Below are positions 41,855 through 49,876 of a DNA stretch of 49,876 bases, piece by piece (the stretch's first letter is position 1; every line of letters starts with the position of its first letter). The position numbers and the translations under genes are program-made. Location of the stretch: contig NZ_JADHVT010000021.1 of assembly GCF_016783915.1 (NCBI RefSeq), forward strand, positions 1 to 49,876, written 5' to 3'. The notes under the pieces were generated by a model. That model made no database searches, was not told the origin of the DNA, and saw nothing but the letters and a program-made list of their open reading frames with translations. This DNA comes from Acidovorax sp. (lineage in GTDB: Bacteria; Pseudomonadota; Gammaproteobacteria; Burkholderiales; Burkholderiaceae_C).

Positions 41855-43444
41855 TCAGTTCACTTTGATCAACCGCCAGTCAATCCGGTTGTCCGGCCGC
41901 TGCACCAGGTCCACGTTTTTCTTCATGGCCCAGGCCAGCATCTGGTTGTGCAGCGGGATGTGCGCCACGGTGTCGTTCTGCAGTTGCAAACCCTCCGTCA
42001 GCAGACGGTTGCGCACGGGCAGGTCGATCTCGGTCTTCACACGGTCCACGATGTAGTCCATGCGTTCATTGCTGTAGCGGCCGAGGTTGTAGTTGCCGTC
42101 GCCCCCCGTGGTCTTGGTGCGGGTGAGCGACTGCAGCGTGTACAGCGCATCAAACGTAGGCACACCCCAGCTCAGCATGGCAATGCTGGCCTCGTGCCGC
42201 TGCGCCATGGGGTAGTAGCTGACGGCTGGCTGCGTGCGCAGTTTGGCCCTGACGCCGATGCGCGACCACATGGCGGTAATGGCCTGGCACAGTTGTTCGT
42301 CCTGCACGATGGCGTTGTTGCTGCAGGCGAAGTCCACCTCAAAGCCATCGCTGTACCCCGCTTGCGCCAGCAGGTCTTTGGCAATGTTGACGTCATATGG
42401 CAAGCGCTTGTCCACCGCCTCGGTCCAGCCGTTGACCAGGGGCGACACGATGGCGCCCGTGGGCTTGGACATGCCGCGCATGGTCACACGCTGCAGGGTG
42501 GCGCCATCGATGGCCTGGTACAGCGCCTTGCGCACACGCAGGTCCTTGAGCGGATTCCTGCCCTTGATGTTGCTACCCGGCAGTTCGTCACGGAACTGGT
42601 CCATGGCAAGGTACACGGTGCGGTTCTCCACCATCTCCAGCACCTTGAGGTTCGGATTGGCCTTGACGCGGGCCAGGTCCTGGATGCTGGTGTCGCGCAC
42701 CATGTCCACCTCGCCCGACAGCAGCGCGGCAATGCGCGTGGCCTCGGACTTGATGGGCAGGTAGCTGATCTCGGTCACGTTGCCCTCCACCTTACCCGCA
42801 TTCCACCAGTTGGGGTTGGCGGCAAAAACAATCTTCTGGTCGGGCACCCACTCCTTGAGCACGAACGGGCCAGTGCCCATGGCATTGCGGTGGGAGAAGG
42901 TCTCGTCCTTGGCCTTGATGTCCTTGGGCTCCACTGAATTGTTCTTTTCGGCCCAGGCCTTGCTCATCACGCGCAGCTCGGTCAGCTGGTTGAGCAGCAC
43001 GGGGTTGGGGTTCTTCAAGAAGATGTCAATGGTCTCGCCATCCACCTTGGCGATGCGGTCCATGCCCTGGGTATAGATGGCATAGGTGGAGGTCTTGCTC
43101 ATGGCGCGCTGCAGCGAATACACCACATCGTCCGCCGTCATGGCAGAACCATCGCTGAACTTCACGCCCTGGCGCAGCTTGAAGCGCATCTGCGTGGGGC
43201 TGACCTGCTGCCACGACGTTGCCAGCAAAGGCTCCACCCTGAGGGTGCGGCTGTTGAACATCACCAGCGACTCGTACACCGCCGCGTGGATACCGTTACC
43301 CAGGGCGCTGTTTTGCGAATGGATATCCATGGTCTGAATGTCGCTGGAGCCGGACCACTTGAACGGTTTGGCCGACACGGTGGGTGATGCAACAACTGCC
43401 AGGGTCAGAGTGGCAGCCACCAGCATGGAAAACTTGAATGGCAT
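41855..43444 (-). CDS. Peptide/nickel-type ABC transporter solute receptor (SBP family 5)
   Basis: A 529-residue periplasmic receptor of the DppA/OppA family. The signal peptide MPFKFSMLVAATLTLAVVASPTVSA is clear. The mature part starts KPFKWSGSSDIQTMDIHSQNSALGNGIHAAVYESLV; LATSWQQVSPTQMRFKLRQGVKFSDGSAMTADDVVYSLQRAM is the family hallmark. AAGGA lies before ATG 43444; an extension to 43498 lacks support. No permease or ATPase genes flank it. The ligand is unknown: peptides, opines or other amines are possible. Confidence 0.92.
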   Translation of the reverse strand: MPFKFSMLVAATLTLAVVASPTVSAKPFKWSGSSDIQTMDIHSQNSALGNGIHAAVYESLVMFNSRTLRVEPLLATSWQQVSPTQMRFKLRQGVKFSDGSAMTADDVVYSLQRAMSKTSTYAIYTQGMDRIAKVDGETIDIFLKNPNPVLLNQLTELRVMSKAWAEKNNSVEPKDIKAKDETFSHRNAMGTGPFVLKEWVPDQKIVFAANPNWWNAGKVEGNVTEISYLPIKSEATRIAALLSGEVDMVRDTSIQDLARVKANPNLKVLEMVENRTVYLAMDQFRDELPGSNIKGRNPLKDLRVRKALYQAIDGATLQRVTMRGMSKPTGAIVSPLVNGWTEAVDKRLPYDVNIAKDLLAQAGYSDGFEVDFACSNNAIVQDEQLCQAITAMWSRIGVRAKLRTQPAVSYYPMAQRHEASIAMLSWGVPTFDALYTLQSLTRTKTTGGDGNYNLGRYSNERMDYIVDRVKTEIDLPVRNRLLTEGLQLQNDTVAHIPLHNQMLAWAMKKNVDLVQRPDNRIDWRLIKVN

Positions 43445-43610
43445 GAAGAAGTCCTTCGTGAATGAAGAATGACGAACCAGCAATATGCAGCAGGACACGC
43501 GCTAGCCCAAGCACTCCAACCGCAGTGTGGTGCCAGTGAGTCATCGCTGCCGCAAAGACCACTGCGCAATCACTGTGCCCGCGATCTGCGCAGCCATCTG
43601 GCCCCGCACA

Positions 43611-44150
43611 TCAGGGCTTGTGCGGCAGGGCCAGCAGGTACGGTGTAGCCGCCGCATCCGTCCCGAGCTGCATCAAATTGATCACCCCCATCACATCGTC
43701 CACCAGCCACACAGCCTTCTCCAGCGCGTCGGACTGCGCTTGCGACTGCACGCAGCCCTTGAGCGTCACCAGCCGCCGCTCGCCCAGCACCCACACGCTG
43801 GTGTCGCCAAAGCGGCCGTCCTGCTGGATGTAGCGCTGCACGCGCGGGATGATCTCGGCGTCGTACAGGTAGGAGTTGGGCAGGCGACAGCGCCCCACGC
43901 GGTGGCAGCTGCCGCCATGCTGAGAGCGCACATGCGCCAGTTCGCGCACCTCTGCCTCGGTGTACAGAGGCCCTTCGGGCACGGGGCATTGCGGGATGGC
44001 GCGGGTGACTTGGACGAAGGGGTCGTTGAAGGCGTTGGTGCGCGGCGCGGCGCCGGGAGGGACCTGGGCGCCGGCTGATGCGGCCACGAGGCCCAAAACC
44101 GGGCCGTAGAGCAAGGCAAAAAGCGACCGATACGACGGATACAAGCGCAT
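43611..44150 (-). CDS. Exported BON-domain protein
   Basis: 179 residues. The N-terminus MRLYPSYRSLFALLYGPVLGLVAASAGAQ is a signal peptide. The region about 97-165 (EIIPRVQRYIQQDGRFGDTSVWVLGERRLVTLKGCVQSQAQSDALEKAVWLVDDVMGVINL) is one BON domain, thought to contact membrane phospholipid. Four cysteines, C55, C82, C88 and C133, could form two disulphides in the periplasm. ATG 44150 is the only start that gives the signal peptide. It is divergent from the repair operon, with 317 bases between starts. Confidence 0.85.
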   Translation of the reverse strand: MRLYPSYRSLFALLYGPVLGLVAASAGAQVPPGAAPRTNAFNDPFVQVTRAIPQCPVPEGPLYTEAEVRELAHVRSQHGGSCHRVGRCRLPNSYLYDAEIIPRVQRYIQQDGRFGDTSVWVLGERRLVTLKGCVQSQAQSDALEKAVWLVDDVMGVINLMQLGTDAAATPYLLALPHKP

Positions 44151-44467
44151 GGATGAGTCCCTGGCTGCGGGTCAGCGCCGCAGGCGACCGCCATCGTACG
44201 GGCATGGTTTTCTGCCGTAAAGACAGCCGCCCGTGCGCAGAACGCGGCGCAGTCCTGCAGACGGCGCAATCGATGGCGGGATGATGGAGAGGGACGCGCC
44301 TTCAGCGGCACGGCCCAGCAGGCCAATATGCTTCACTATTGATAGCAACTGAGACATACAATATCGGCGCTTGCGGCAGATTGAACGTCAAAAGCGCCTG
44401 CAACCCCCTACCGGGCAAACCCGGGCAACCCCACCGGCTTTGCCTTGCCGCCTACGATGCCACACGC
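44151..44467. other. Divergent upstream region of the BON gene and the repair operon
   Basis: 317 bases without a supported gene. It should hold promoters for both directions. CACTATTGATAGC at 44335-44346 looks like a decayed end of the dispersed GCTAT-ATAGC repeat. The exonuclease frame stays open to 44339, but that part is not family-like. No LexA-type box was recognised. Confidence 0.45.
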
Positions 44468-45529
44468 ATGTGCAGCAACGAACTGATCGTCCACCGCCCC
44501 GAAGGCCTGTACTGCCCGCCCGGCGACTTCTACATCGACCCCTGGCGGCCCGTGGAGCGTGCCGTGATCACGCACGCCCATTCAGACCACGCACGCATGG
44601 GATCGGCCCACTACCTGGCGCACCACGACAGCGCGGGCACGCTGCGCAACAGGCTGGGGGCGGACATCGCGCTGCAGACGCTGGCCTATGGCGAGGTCAT
44701 CGACCACCATGGCGTGCGCGTGTCGCTGCACCCGGCCGGGCATGTGCTGGGCTCGGCCCAGGTGCGCATCGAACACGGTGGCCAAGTGTGGGTGGCCTCG
44801 GGCGACTACAAGCTGGAGGACGATGGCACCTGCCTGCCCTTCGAGCCGGTGCGCTGCCACACCTTCATCACCGAATCCACCTTTGGCCTGCCCATCTACC
44901 GCTGGCCTTCGCAGCCCGTGCTGTTCGCCGACATCAACGCCTGGTGGGCCGCGAATGTTGCTGCGGGCAAGGCCAGCGTGTTGTATGCCTACGCCTTCGG
45001 CAAGGCGCAGCGGCTGCTGCACGGGGTGGATGCCAGCATCGGGCCCATCGTGGTGCATGGCGCGGTGGAGCCGCTCAACGCCGTGTACCGCGCGGCCGGT
45101 GTAGACCTGCCGCCCACGCTGCGTGTGACGGACCCGGGCCTGACCCAGGCGGACCTGAAACGCGCGCTGGTGCTGGCCCCGCCCTCGGCAGCGGGCACAC
45201 CGTGGCTCAAGCGGTTTGGAGAACACTCCGACGCATTTGCCAGCGGCTGGATGCTGGTGCGCGGCGCACGCCGCCGCCGGGGTGTGGACCGGGGCTTTGT
45301 GATGAGCGACCACGCTGACTGGCCGAGCCTGCAGAAAGCCATTGGTGCCACGGGCGCGGAGCGCGTCATCGTGACGCACGGCAGCACGGCGGTAATGGTG
45401 CGCTGGCTGTGCGAGCAGGGGCTGGACGCCCAGGTGTTCGCCACAGAATACGGCGCCGATGACAACGAGGACGATGCAGGCGCTGTGCCCGAACCAAGCA
45501 GCCAACCCGCACCCGAGGGGACGGCATGA
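44468..45529 (+). CDS. Ligase-associated DNA exonuclease (metallo-beta-lactamase/beta-CASP)
   Basis: A 353-residue nuclease of the SNM1/Artemis-like group. The metal site HAHSDHAR is at 36-43, HPAGHVLGSAQ gives a further histidine, ASGDYKLEDD the next metal ligand, and the final SDHADW motif is near residue 280. It is expected to trim DNA ends for the ligase made by the next gene. ATG 44468 (MCSNELIVHRPEGLYCP) matches the family start. Its stop overlaps the ligase start by ATGA. The last 30 residues are an acidic/Pro-rich tail. Confidence 0.93.
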   Translation: MCSNELIVHRPEGLYCPPGDFYIDPWRPVERAVITHAHSDHARMGSAHYLAHHDSAGTLRNRLGADIALQTLAYGEVIDHHGVRVSLHPAGHVLGSAQVRIEHGGQVWVASGDYKLEDDGTCLPFEPVRCHTFITESTFGLPIYRWPSQPVLFADINAWWAANVAAGKASVLYAYAFGKAQRLLHGVDASIGPIVVHGAVEPLNAVYRAAGVDLPPTLRVTDPGLTQADLKRALVLAPPSAAGTPWLKRFGEHSDAFASGWMLVRGARRRRGVDRGFVMSDHADWPSLQKAIGATGAERVIVTHGSTAVMVRWLCEQGLDAQVFATEYGADDNEDDAGAVPEPSSQPAPEGTA

Positions 45530-47223
45530 AGGCCTTTGCCCAGCTGTTCCAGGCGCTCGACGCGACTACAGCGCAGTCGGCCAAACTCGCGGCGCTGGTG
45601 GCGTACCTGCGTGCTGCGCCGCCCGCGGATGCGGCCTGGGCCACGTACTTTCTCGCAGGCGGCAAGCCCCGCCAGATGGTGCCCACCAAGCGCCTGAAAG
45701 CGCTCGCGCAAGAGGCAGCGGGCCTGCCCGAATGGCTGTTCGAAGAAAGCTACCAGGCCGTGGGCGACCTGGCCGAAACGCTGGCGCTGCTGCTGCTCCC
45801 GCCCACCCAACCCACCGAACTGACACTGGCCGAATGGATGGCCCAGCTGCTGCCCCTGCGCGCCCTGCTGCAGGGTGATGCAGACGCCCGCCTGCGCACG
45901 CAATGGGACAGGCTGGCGCCCGAACAGCGCTTTGTGTACTTCAAGCTCATCACCGGCAACTTCCGCGTGGGCGTGTCGCGCCTGCAGGTCACGCAGGCGC
46001 TGGCCACGGTGAGCGCGCTGGACCCCAAGCGCATCGCGCACCGGCTCATGGGCTACACGCAGATCGGCCGGCAGCCCCAGGCCAGCGACTACCAGGCGCT
46101 GATCGCGCCGGTGGACGACGATGCCAGTACTCAGGATGCTGCCGATGCAGGCCAGCCCTACCCGTTCTTTTTGGCGCACCCGTTCAACCAGCCCGTGGCC
46201 GAGATGCCCGCACTGCTGGGCACACCCGGCGACTGGCTGGTGGAGTGGAAGTGGGACGGCATCCGCGCGCAGATCGTGCGGCGTGCGGGCGCGGTGTGGG
46301 TCTGGTCGCGCGGGGAGGAGCTGGTGACCGACCGCTTCCCCGAACTGGCCGAGGCCGCACTGGCGGCTCTGCCCGACGGCACGGTGGTCGATGGCGAGAT
46401 TCTGGTGTGGCTGCCCAATGAGCCCCAGCCCCGCCCCTTTGCCGACCTGCAAAAGCGCCTGGGCCGCAAGACGCTGACCCCCAAGCTGCTGCGCGATCTG
46501 CCCGTGGTGCTGGTGGCCTACGACCTGCTGGAGCACGCAGGGCAGGACCTGCGCCAGCAGCCCCAACAGGCACGCCGCGCGCTGCTGGAGACCACGCTGC
46601 AACGGACTGATGACGCAGCCATCGCTCCCCCGCCCCACAAGGCCCTGCGCCTGAGCGCGCTGCTACATGGCAGCGACTGGCAAGACCTCGCACGCCAGCG
46701 CGAGGACGCGCGCAGCATGGGCACCGAGGGCTTCATGCTCAAGCACCGCAGCGCACAGTACGGCGTGGGCCGCACCAAGGATGTGGGTGTGTGGTGGAAG
46801 TGGAAGATCGACCCGATGAGCGTGGATGCGGTGCTCATCTACGCCCAGCGCGGACACGGGCGCCGCGCAAGCCTCTACACCGACTACACCTTTGCCGTGT
46901 GGACCGGGCCGCAGGACGCCCCGGAGCGGCAACTGGTGCCCTTTGCCAAGGCGTATTCCGGCCTGACCGACGCCGAGATTGCGCAGGTGGACGCCATCAT
47001 CCGCAAGACCACGCGCGAGAGCTTTGGACCCGTGCGCAGCGTGGACGCGACGCTGGTGTTTGAGCTGGGCTTTGAGGGCATTGCGCGCAGCCCACGCCAC
47101 AAGAGCGGCATTGCGGTGCGCTTTCCGCGCATGCTGCGCTGGCGCCAGGACAAACCCGTGGCCGAGGCCGATACCTTGCAAACGCTGATGGCGCTGCTGC
47201 CAGGGCAGGACGCGGCCGCATGA
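45526..47223 (+). CDS. ATP-dependent DNA ligase (repair-associated, LigB/LigC type)
   Basis: A 565-residue ligase. An N-terminal helical DNA-binding domain (about 1-200) includes [22 protein letters not shown]. The nucleotidyltransferase domain has the lysine K242 in [10 protein letters not shown], then [31 protein letters not shown] and WWKWKIDP. The OB-fold C-terminus has [29 protein letters not shown]. It seals DNA nicks or ends with ATP, separate from the replicative NAD-dependent LigA. It overlaps genes on both sides by four bases, so the three products are made in step. Confidence 0.95.
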   Translation: MKAFAQLFQALDATTAQSAKLAALVAYLRAAPPADAAWATYFLAGGKPRQMVPTKRLKALAQEAAGLPEWLFEESYQAVGDLAETLALLLLPPTQPTELTLAEWMAQLLPLRALLQGDADARLRTQWDRLAPEQRFVYFKLITGNFRVGVSRLQVTQALATVSALDPKRIAHRLMGYTQIGRQPQASDYQALIAPVDDDASTQDAADAGQPYPFFLAHPFNQPVAEMPALLGTPGDWLVEWKWDGIRAQIVRRAGAVWVWSRGEELVTDRFPELAEAALAALPDGTVVDGEILVWLPNEPQPRPFADLQKRLGRKTLTPKLLRDLPVVLVAYDLLEHAGQDLRQQPQQARRALLETTLQRTDDAAIAPPPHKALRLSALLHGSDWQDLARQREDARSMGTEGFMLKHRSAQYGVGRTKDVGVWWKWKIDPMSVDAVLIYAQRGHGRRASLYTDYTFAVWTGPQDAPERQLVPFAKAYSGLTDAEIAQVDAIIRKTTRESFGPVRSVDATLVFELGFEGIARSPRHKSGIAVRFPRMLRWRQDKPVAEADTLQTLMALLPGQDAAA

Positions 47224-49876
47224 GCACGACACGCCGACCGCGCAAGCCCCTGCCCCCGGTGGCACCGAGTGCCGCTGCCGCCTGGGTGGCGGCGCGCGGG
47301 TGGCAGCCGTTCGGCTTCCAGCAAGACGTGTGGCGCGCGATGGGTGAGGGCCGCTCGGGCCTGCTGCACGCCACCACGGGCGCGGGCAAGACCTATGCGG
47401 TATGGCTGGGCGCGCTGCAGCATCTGGCGCGGGCCGATGCTGCACCGGCGCCAGAAGAAGCCCACAAAGTCCCCAACGCCCGTACCGCCCTGCGCACGCG
47501 CCGCGCTGCGGCACCGCCCCTCACCGTGCTGTGGATCACGCCCATGCGCGCATTGGCTGCTGATTCGCTGCGCGCCCTGCAAGTACCCCTGCCCGGCCTC
47601 GCGCCCAACTGGACCAGCGGGCTTCGCACGGGCGACACGGCCAGCGGCGAGCGCGCTGCGCAAGACCGACGCCTGCCCACGCTGCTGGTGACCACGCCCG
47701 AAAGCGTGTCGCTGCTGCTGGCCCGCGCCGATGCGCGTGAGCGCCTGGCCAGCGTGCGCCTGGTGGTGGTGGACGAATGGCACGAACTGGTGGGCAACAA
47801 GCGCGGCGTGCAGGTGCAGCTGGCGCTGGCGCGCCTGTCGGGCTGGAACCCGGCGCTACAGGTGTGGGGCATGTCGGCCACGTTGGGCAACCTGGAAGAG
47901 GCCCTGCACACCTTGCTGCCGCAGCCCGTGCCCAGCACGGCGGAAGCGCCGCAGCCACCGCCCGCCGTGCTGGTGCAGGGCCGCATCGACAAGCGGCTGG
48001 AGGTGCAGGTGATGCTGCCCGCGCGTGCCGACCGCTTTGCGTGGGCGGGCCACATGGGGCTGAGCCTGCTGCCGCAGGTGGTGCAGTCGGTCGAAGCGGC
48101 GGCGTCCACCTTGGTGTTCACCAACACCCGGTCGCAAGCAGAGCGCTGGTACCAGGCGCTGCTGGAGGCACGGCCCGACTGGGCCGGCACCATCGCACTG
48201 CACCATGGGTCGCTGGGGCATGAGGTGCGCGACTGGGTGGAGCAAGGCCTCAAGGCCGGGCAGCTCAAGGCCGTGGTGTGCACATCGAGCCTGGACCTGG
48301 GCGTGGACTTTTTGCCGGTAGAGCAGGTACTGCAGATCGGCTCGGCCAAGGGCGTGGCGCGGCTGGTGCAGCGCGCGGGCCGCTCGGGCCATGCGCCGGG
48401 GCGCAGCTCCAGCATCACGCTGGTGCCGACGCACAGCCTGGAACTGGTGGAGGCCGCCGCCACGCGCCATGCGCTGGCACAGGGCCGCATTGAAGACCGG
48501 CACACGCCGCGTGCGCCGCTCGATGTGCTGGTGCAGCACCTGGTCACCATCGCGCTGGGCGGCGGCTTTGTGCCCGATGCGCTGTTGGCCGAGGTGCGCC
48601 GCGCACCGGCTTACGCCGCCTTGACCGACAACGACTGGCAGTGGGCGCTGCAGTTCGTGCGCCAGGGCGGCGCATCGCTGGCCACCTACCCGGACTTTCA
48701 CCGCGTAGTGCCCGACGACGAAGGTATCTGTCGCGTGCCCGATGCCCGCCTGGCGCGCCGCCACCGCAGCAACATCGGCACCATCGTGAGCGACGCCAGC
48801 ATGCAGGTGCAGTTCGTGACCGGCGGGCGCCTGGGGTCGGTGGAAGAGAGCTTTATCGCCCGGCTGCGCAAGGGCGATGTGTTCATGTTTGCAGGCCGAC
48901 TGCTGGAGCTGGTGCGCACCCAGCAGATGACGGCGTATGTGCGTATCGCCCCCAGGGGCAGCGCCGCACTGCCGCGCTGGAGTGGCGGGCGCATGCCGCT
49001 GTCGAACACGCTGGCCGATGCGATGCTGGAACAGCTGGCGCAGGCGGAGCGCGGCCAGTTCACCACGCCCGAGATGCGCTGCGTCCGGCCGCTGCTGGAG
49101 CTGCAGCAGGCCTGGTCGGCCCTGCCCACCCCGGGCCGCCTGGTGGCCGAAACCCTGCACACGCGCGAGGGCTGGCACCTGTACCTGTACCCGCTGGCGG
49201 GGCGTCTGGTGCACCTGGGCCTGGCCGGGCTGCTGGGCTGGCGCGCATCGCAGCAGGTGGTCAACACCTTCTCCATCGCGGTCAACGACTATGGGCTGGA
49301 GCTGCTGTCGGCCAAGCCGGTGGACTGGGCCACACTGCTGCCGCGGCTGATTGGCGAAGGCACGCACACCACCATCGGTCGCGGGCTCGAAGACGAAGTG
49401 CTGGCCAGCCTGAACGCCACCGAGATGGCGCGCAGGCGCTTTCGCGAGATCGCGCGCATCGCGGGCCTCATCTTCCAGAGCCACCCGGGCGAGCAGCGCA
49501 GCAGCCGCCAGCTGCAGGCGTCGTCATCGCTGTACTACGACGTGTTTGCGCAGTACGACCCCGGCAATCTGCTGCTGGCGCAGGCGCGTGCCGAGCTGCT
49601 GACGAACGAGCTGGACATGGACCGCCTGGCGCGCACGCTGCGCAGCATGCAGGCGCAGCCCCTGTCCATACACGCCTTGGATCGCCCCACCCCGTTTGCC
49701 CTGCCGCTGATGGTGGAGCGCTTTCGCGAGCGCCTGAGCACCGAGACCCTGGCCGACCGGCTGGCGCGCATGGTGCAGGCGCTGGAGCTGGCGGCCGACG
49801 CCACCACGGGCACCCACCTTGCGCAGCACCCAGTCCATTCCACGGACATGGCGTGGGACATCCCTGAAGGCTCTGC
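47220..49876 (+). CDS. Ligase-associated Lhr-like DEXH-box helicase (3' end missing)
   Basis: The frame starts at ATG 47220, overlapping the ligase stop (ATGA), and has no stop before the window ends, giving 885 residues so far. Motifs in order: Walker [11 protein letters not shown] (about 56-65), [37 protein letters not shown] (DEWH box), [33 protein letters not shown] and [11 protein letters not shown]. After the two RecA domains comes the Lhr-specific winged-helix and C-terminal region. It should remodel DNA or DNA-RNA for the exonuclease and ligase. Relatives I know are about this length, so the stop is probably close; a PdeM phosphoesterase gene often follows. Confidence 0.95.
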   Translation, partial: MSTTRRPRKPLPPVAPSAAAAWVAARGWQPFGFQQDVWRAMGEGRSGLLHATTGAGKTYAVWLGALQHLARADAAPAPEEAHKVPNARTALRTRRAAAPPLTVLWITPMRALAADSLRALQVPLPGLAPNWTSGLRTGDTASGERAAQDRRLPTLLVTTPESVSLLLARADARERLASVRLVVVDEWHELVGNKRGVQVQLALARLSGWNPALQVWGMSATLGNLEEALHTLLPQPVPSTAEAPQPPPAVLVQGRIDKRLEVQVMLPARADRFAWAGHMGLSLLPQVVQSVEAAASTLVFTNTRSQAERWYQALLEARPDWAGTIALHHGSLGHEVRDWVEQGLKAGQLKAVVCTSSLDLGVDFLPVEQVLQIGSAKGVARLVQRAGRSGHAPGRSSSITLVPTHSLELVEAAATRHALAQGRIEDRHTPRAPLDVLVQHLVTIALGGGFVPDALLAEVRRAPAYAALTDNDWQWALQFVRQGGASLATYPDFHRVVPDDEGICRVPDARLARRHRSNIGTIVSDASMQVQFVTGGRLGSVEESFIARLRKGDVFMFAGRLLELVRTQQMTAYVRIAPRGSAALPRWSGGRMPLSNTLADAMLEQLAQAERGQFTTPEMRCVRPLLELQQAWSALPTPGRLVAETLHTREGWHLYLYPLAGRLVHLGLAGLLGWRASQQVVNTFSIAVNDYGLELLSAKPVDWATLLPRLIGEGTHTTIGRGLEDEVLASLNATEMARRRFREIARIAGLIFQSHPGEQRSSRQLQASSSLYYDVFAQYDPGNLLLAQARAELLTNELDMDRLARTLRSMQAQPLSIHALDRPTPFALPLMVERFRERLSTETLADRLARMVQALELAADATTGTHLAQHPVHSTDMAWDIPEGS

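Noticed and set aside
1-49876. CRISPR arrays, tRNA or rRNA genes, prophage or complete insertion sequences
   Set aside because: No regularly spaced direct repeats, no tRNA-like or rRNA segments, and no transposase, integrase or phage genes were seen on either strand.

Overview
The window is high-GC chromosomal DNA from a betaproteobacterium, most likely a member of the Comamonadaceae (Acidovorax/Comamonas-like). The reasons are two Bug-type solute receptors, the dense packing of catabolic genes with orphan periplasmic receptors, and short dispersed repeats of the kind I associate with Comamonadaceae. No rRNA, tRNA, transposase gene or CRISPR array was seen. The first gene (LysR regulator) and the last (Lhr-like helicase) are cut by the window ends.

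Layout: 1-2.5 kb holds the LysR end, a PhzF-family isomerase and a CDP-alcohol phosphatidyltransferase (PssA-like). 2.7-5.8 kb is an acyl-CoA synthetase followed by a Bug receptor. 6.1-14.9 kb is a signalling block of visibly lower GC: a REC-PAS-GGDEF-EAL protein, a divergent giant CHASE/PAS hybrid histidine kinase with two receivers and an Hpt domain, and a REC-GGDEF diguanylate cyclase. It reads as one phosphorelay acting on cyclic di-GMP. 15-21.5 kb holds acetoacetyl-CoA synthetase, a small membrane protein with a Lys-rich tail, a UbiH/UbiM-like hydroxylase, a TcmP-like methyltransferase and a triple zinc-ribbon protein. 21.5-25.9 kb holds a RutG-like pyrimidine permease, a succinyl-CoA:acetate CoA-transferase and a Tat-like branched-chain-type receptor. 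The last two share an unusual leader: a GGGTTAACCC palindrome, then an intrinsic terminator only 13-19 nt before the start codon.

26-28.6 kb holds a YdiI-like thioesterase, a PduO-type cobalamin adenosyltransferase and a divergent pair of small secreted EF-hand proteins. 28.7-32.5 kb is a polar amino-acid ABC operon led by a GntR/FCD regulator that overlaps the receptor gene by ATGA. 32.8-37.2 kb holds two small membrane proteins, a carboxylesterase-Bug receptor pair (ATGA overlap) and a TetR regulator; a D-lactate dehydrogenase follows, divergent from TetR. 38.9-44.2 kb holds a DUF4259-like protein, an ABM/NIPSNAP pair divergent from an ArsR regulator that overlaps a YnfA-like protein, a family-5 peptide-type receptor and a BON-domain protein. 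44.5 kb to the end is the known ligase-associated DNA repair operon: metallo-beta-lactamase exonuclease, ATP-dependent DNA ligase and DEXH helicase, each overlapping the next by ATGA.

Non-coding structure is a large part of the interest. There are two palindromic MITE-like elements whose ends both read GAGCCTGT...ACAGGCTC, four copies of an AGCGCTAG...GCTAT...ATAGC repeat (one inside the acetoacetyl-CoA synthetase gene, one supplying a stop codon), three copies of a CCCCCTGAG...GGGGGAC repeat, and clear regulator palindromes beside the GntR, TetR and ArsR genes. Start codons were chosen from ribosome-binding sites, family N-termini and overlaps, so many differ from the longest open frame.
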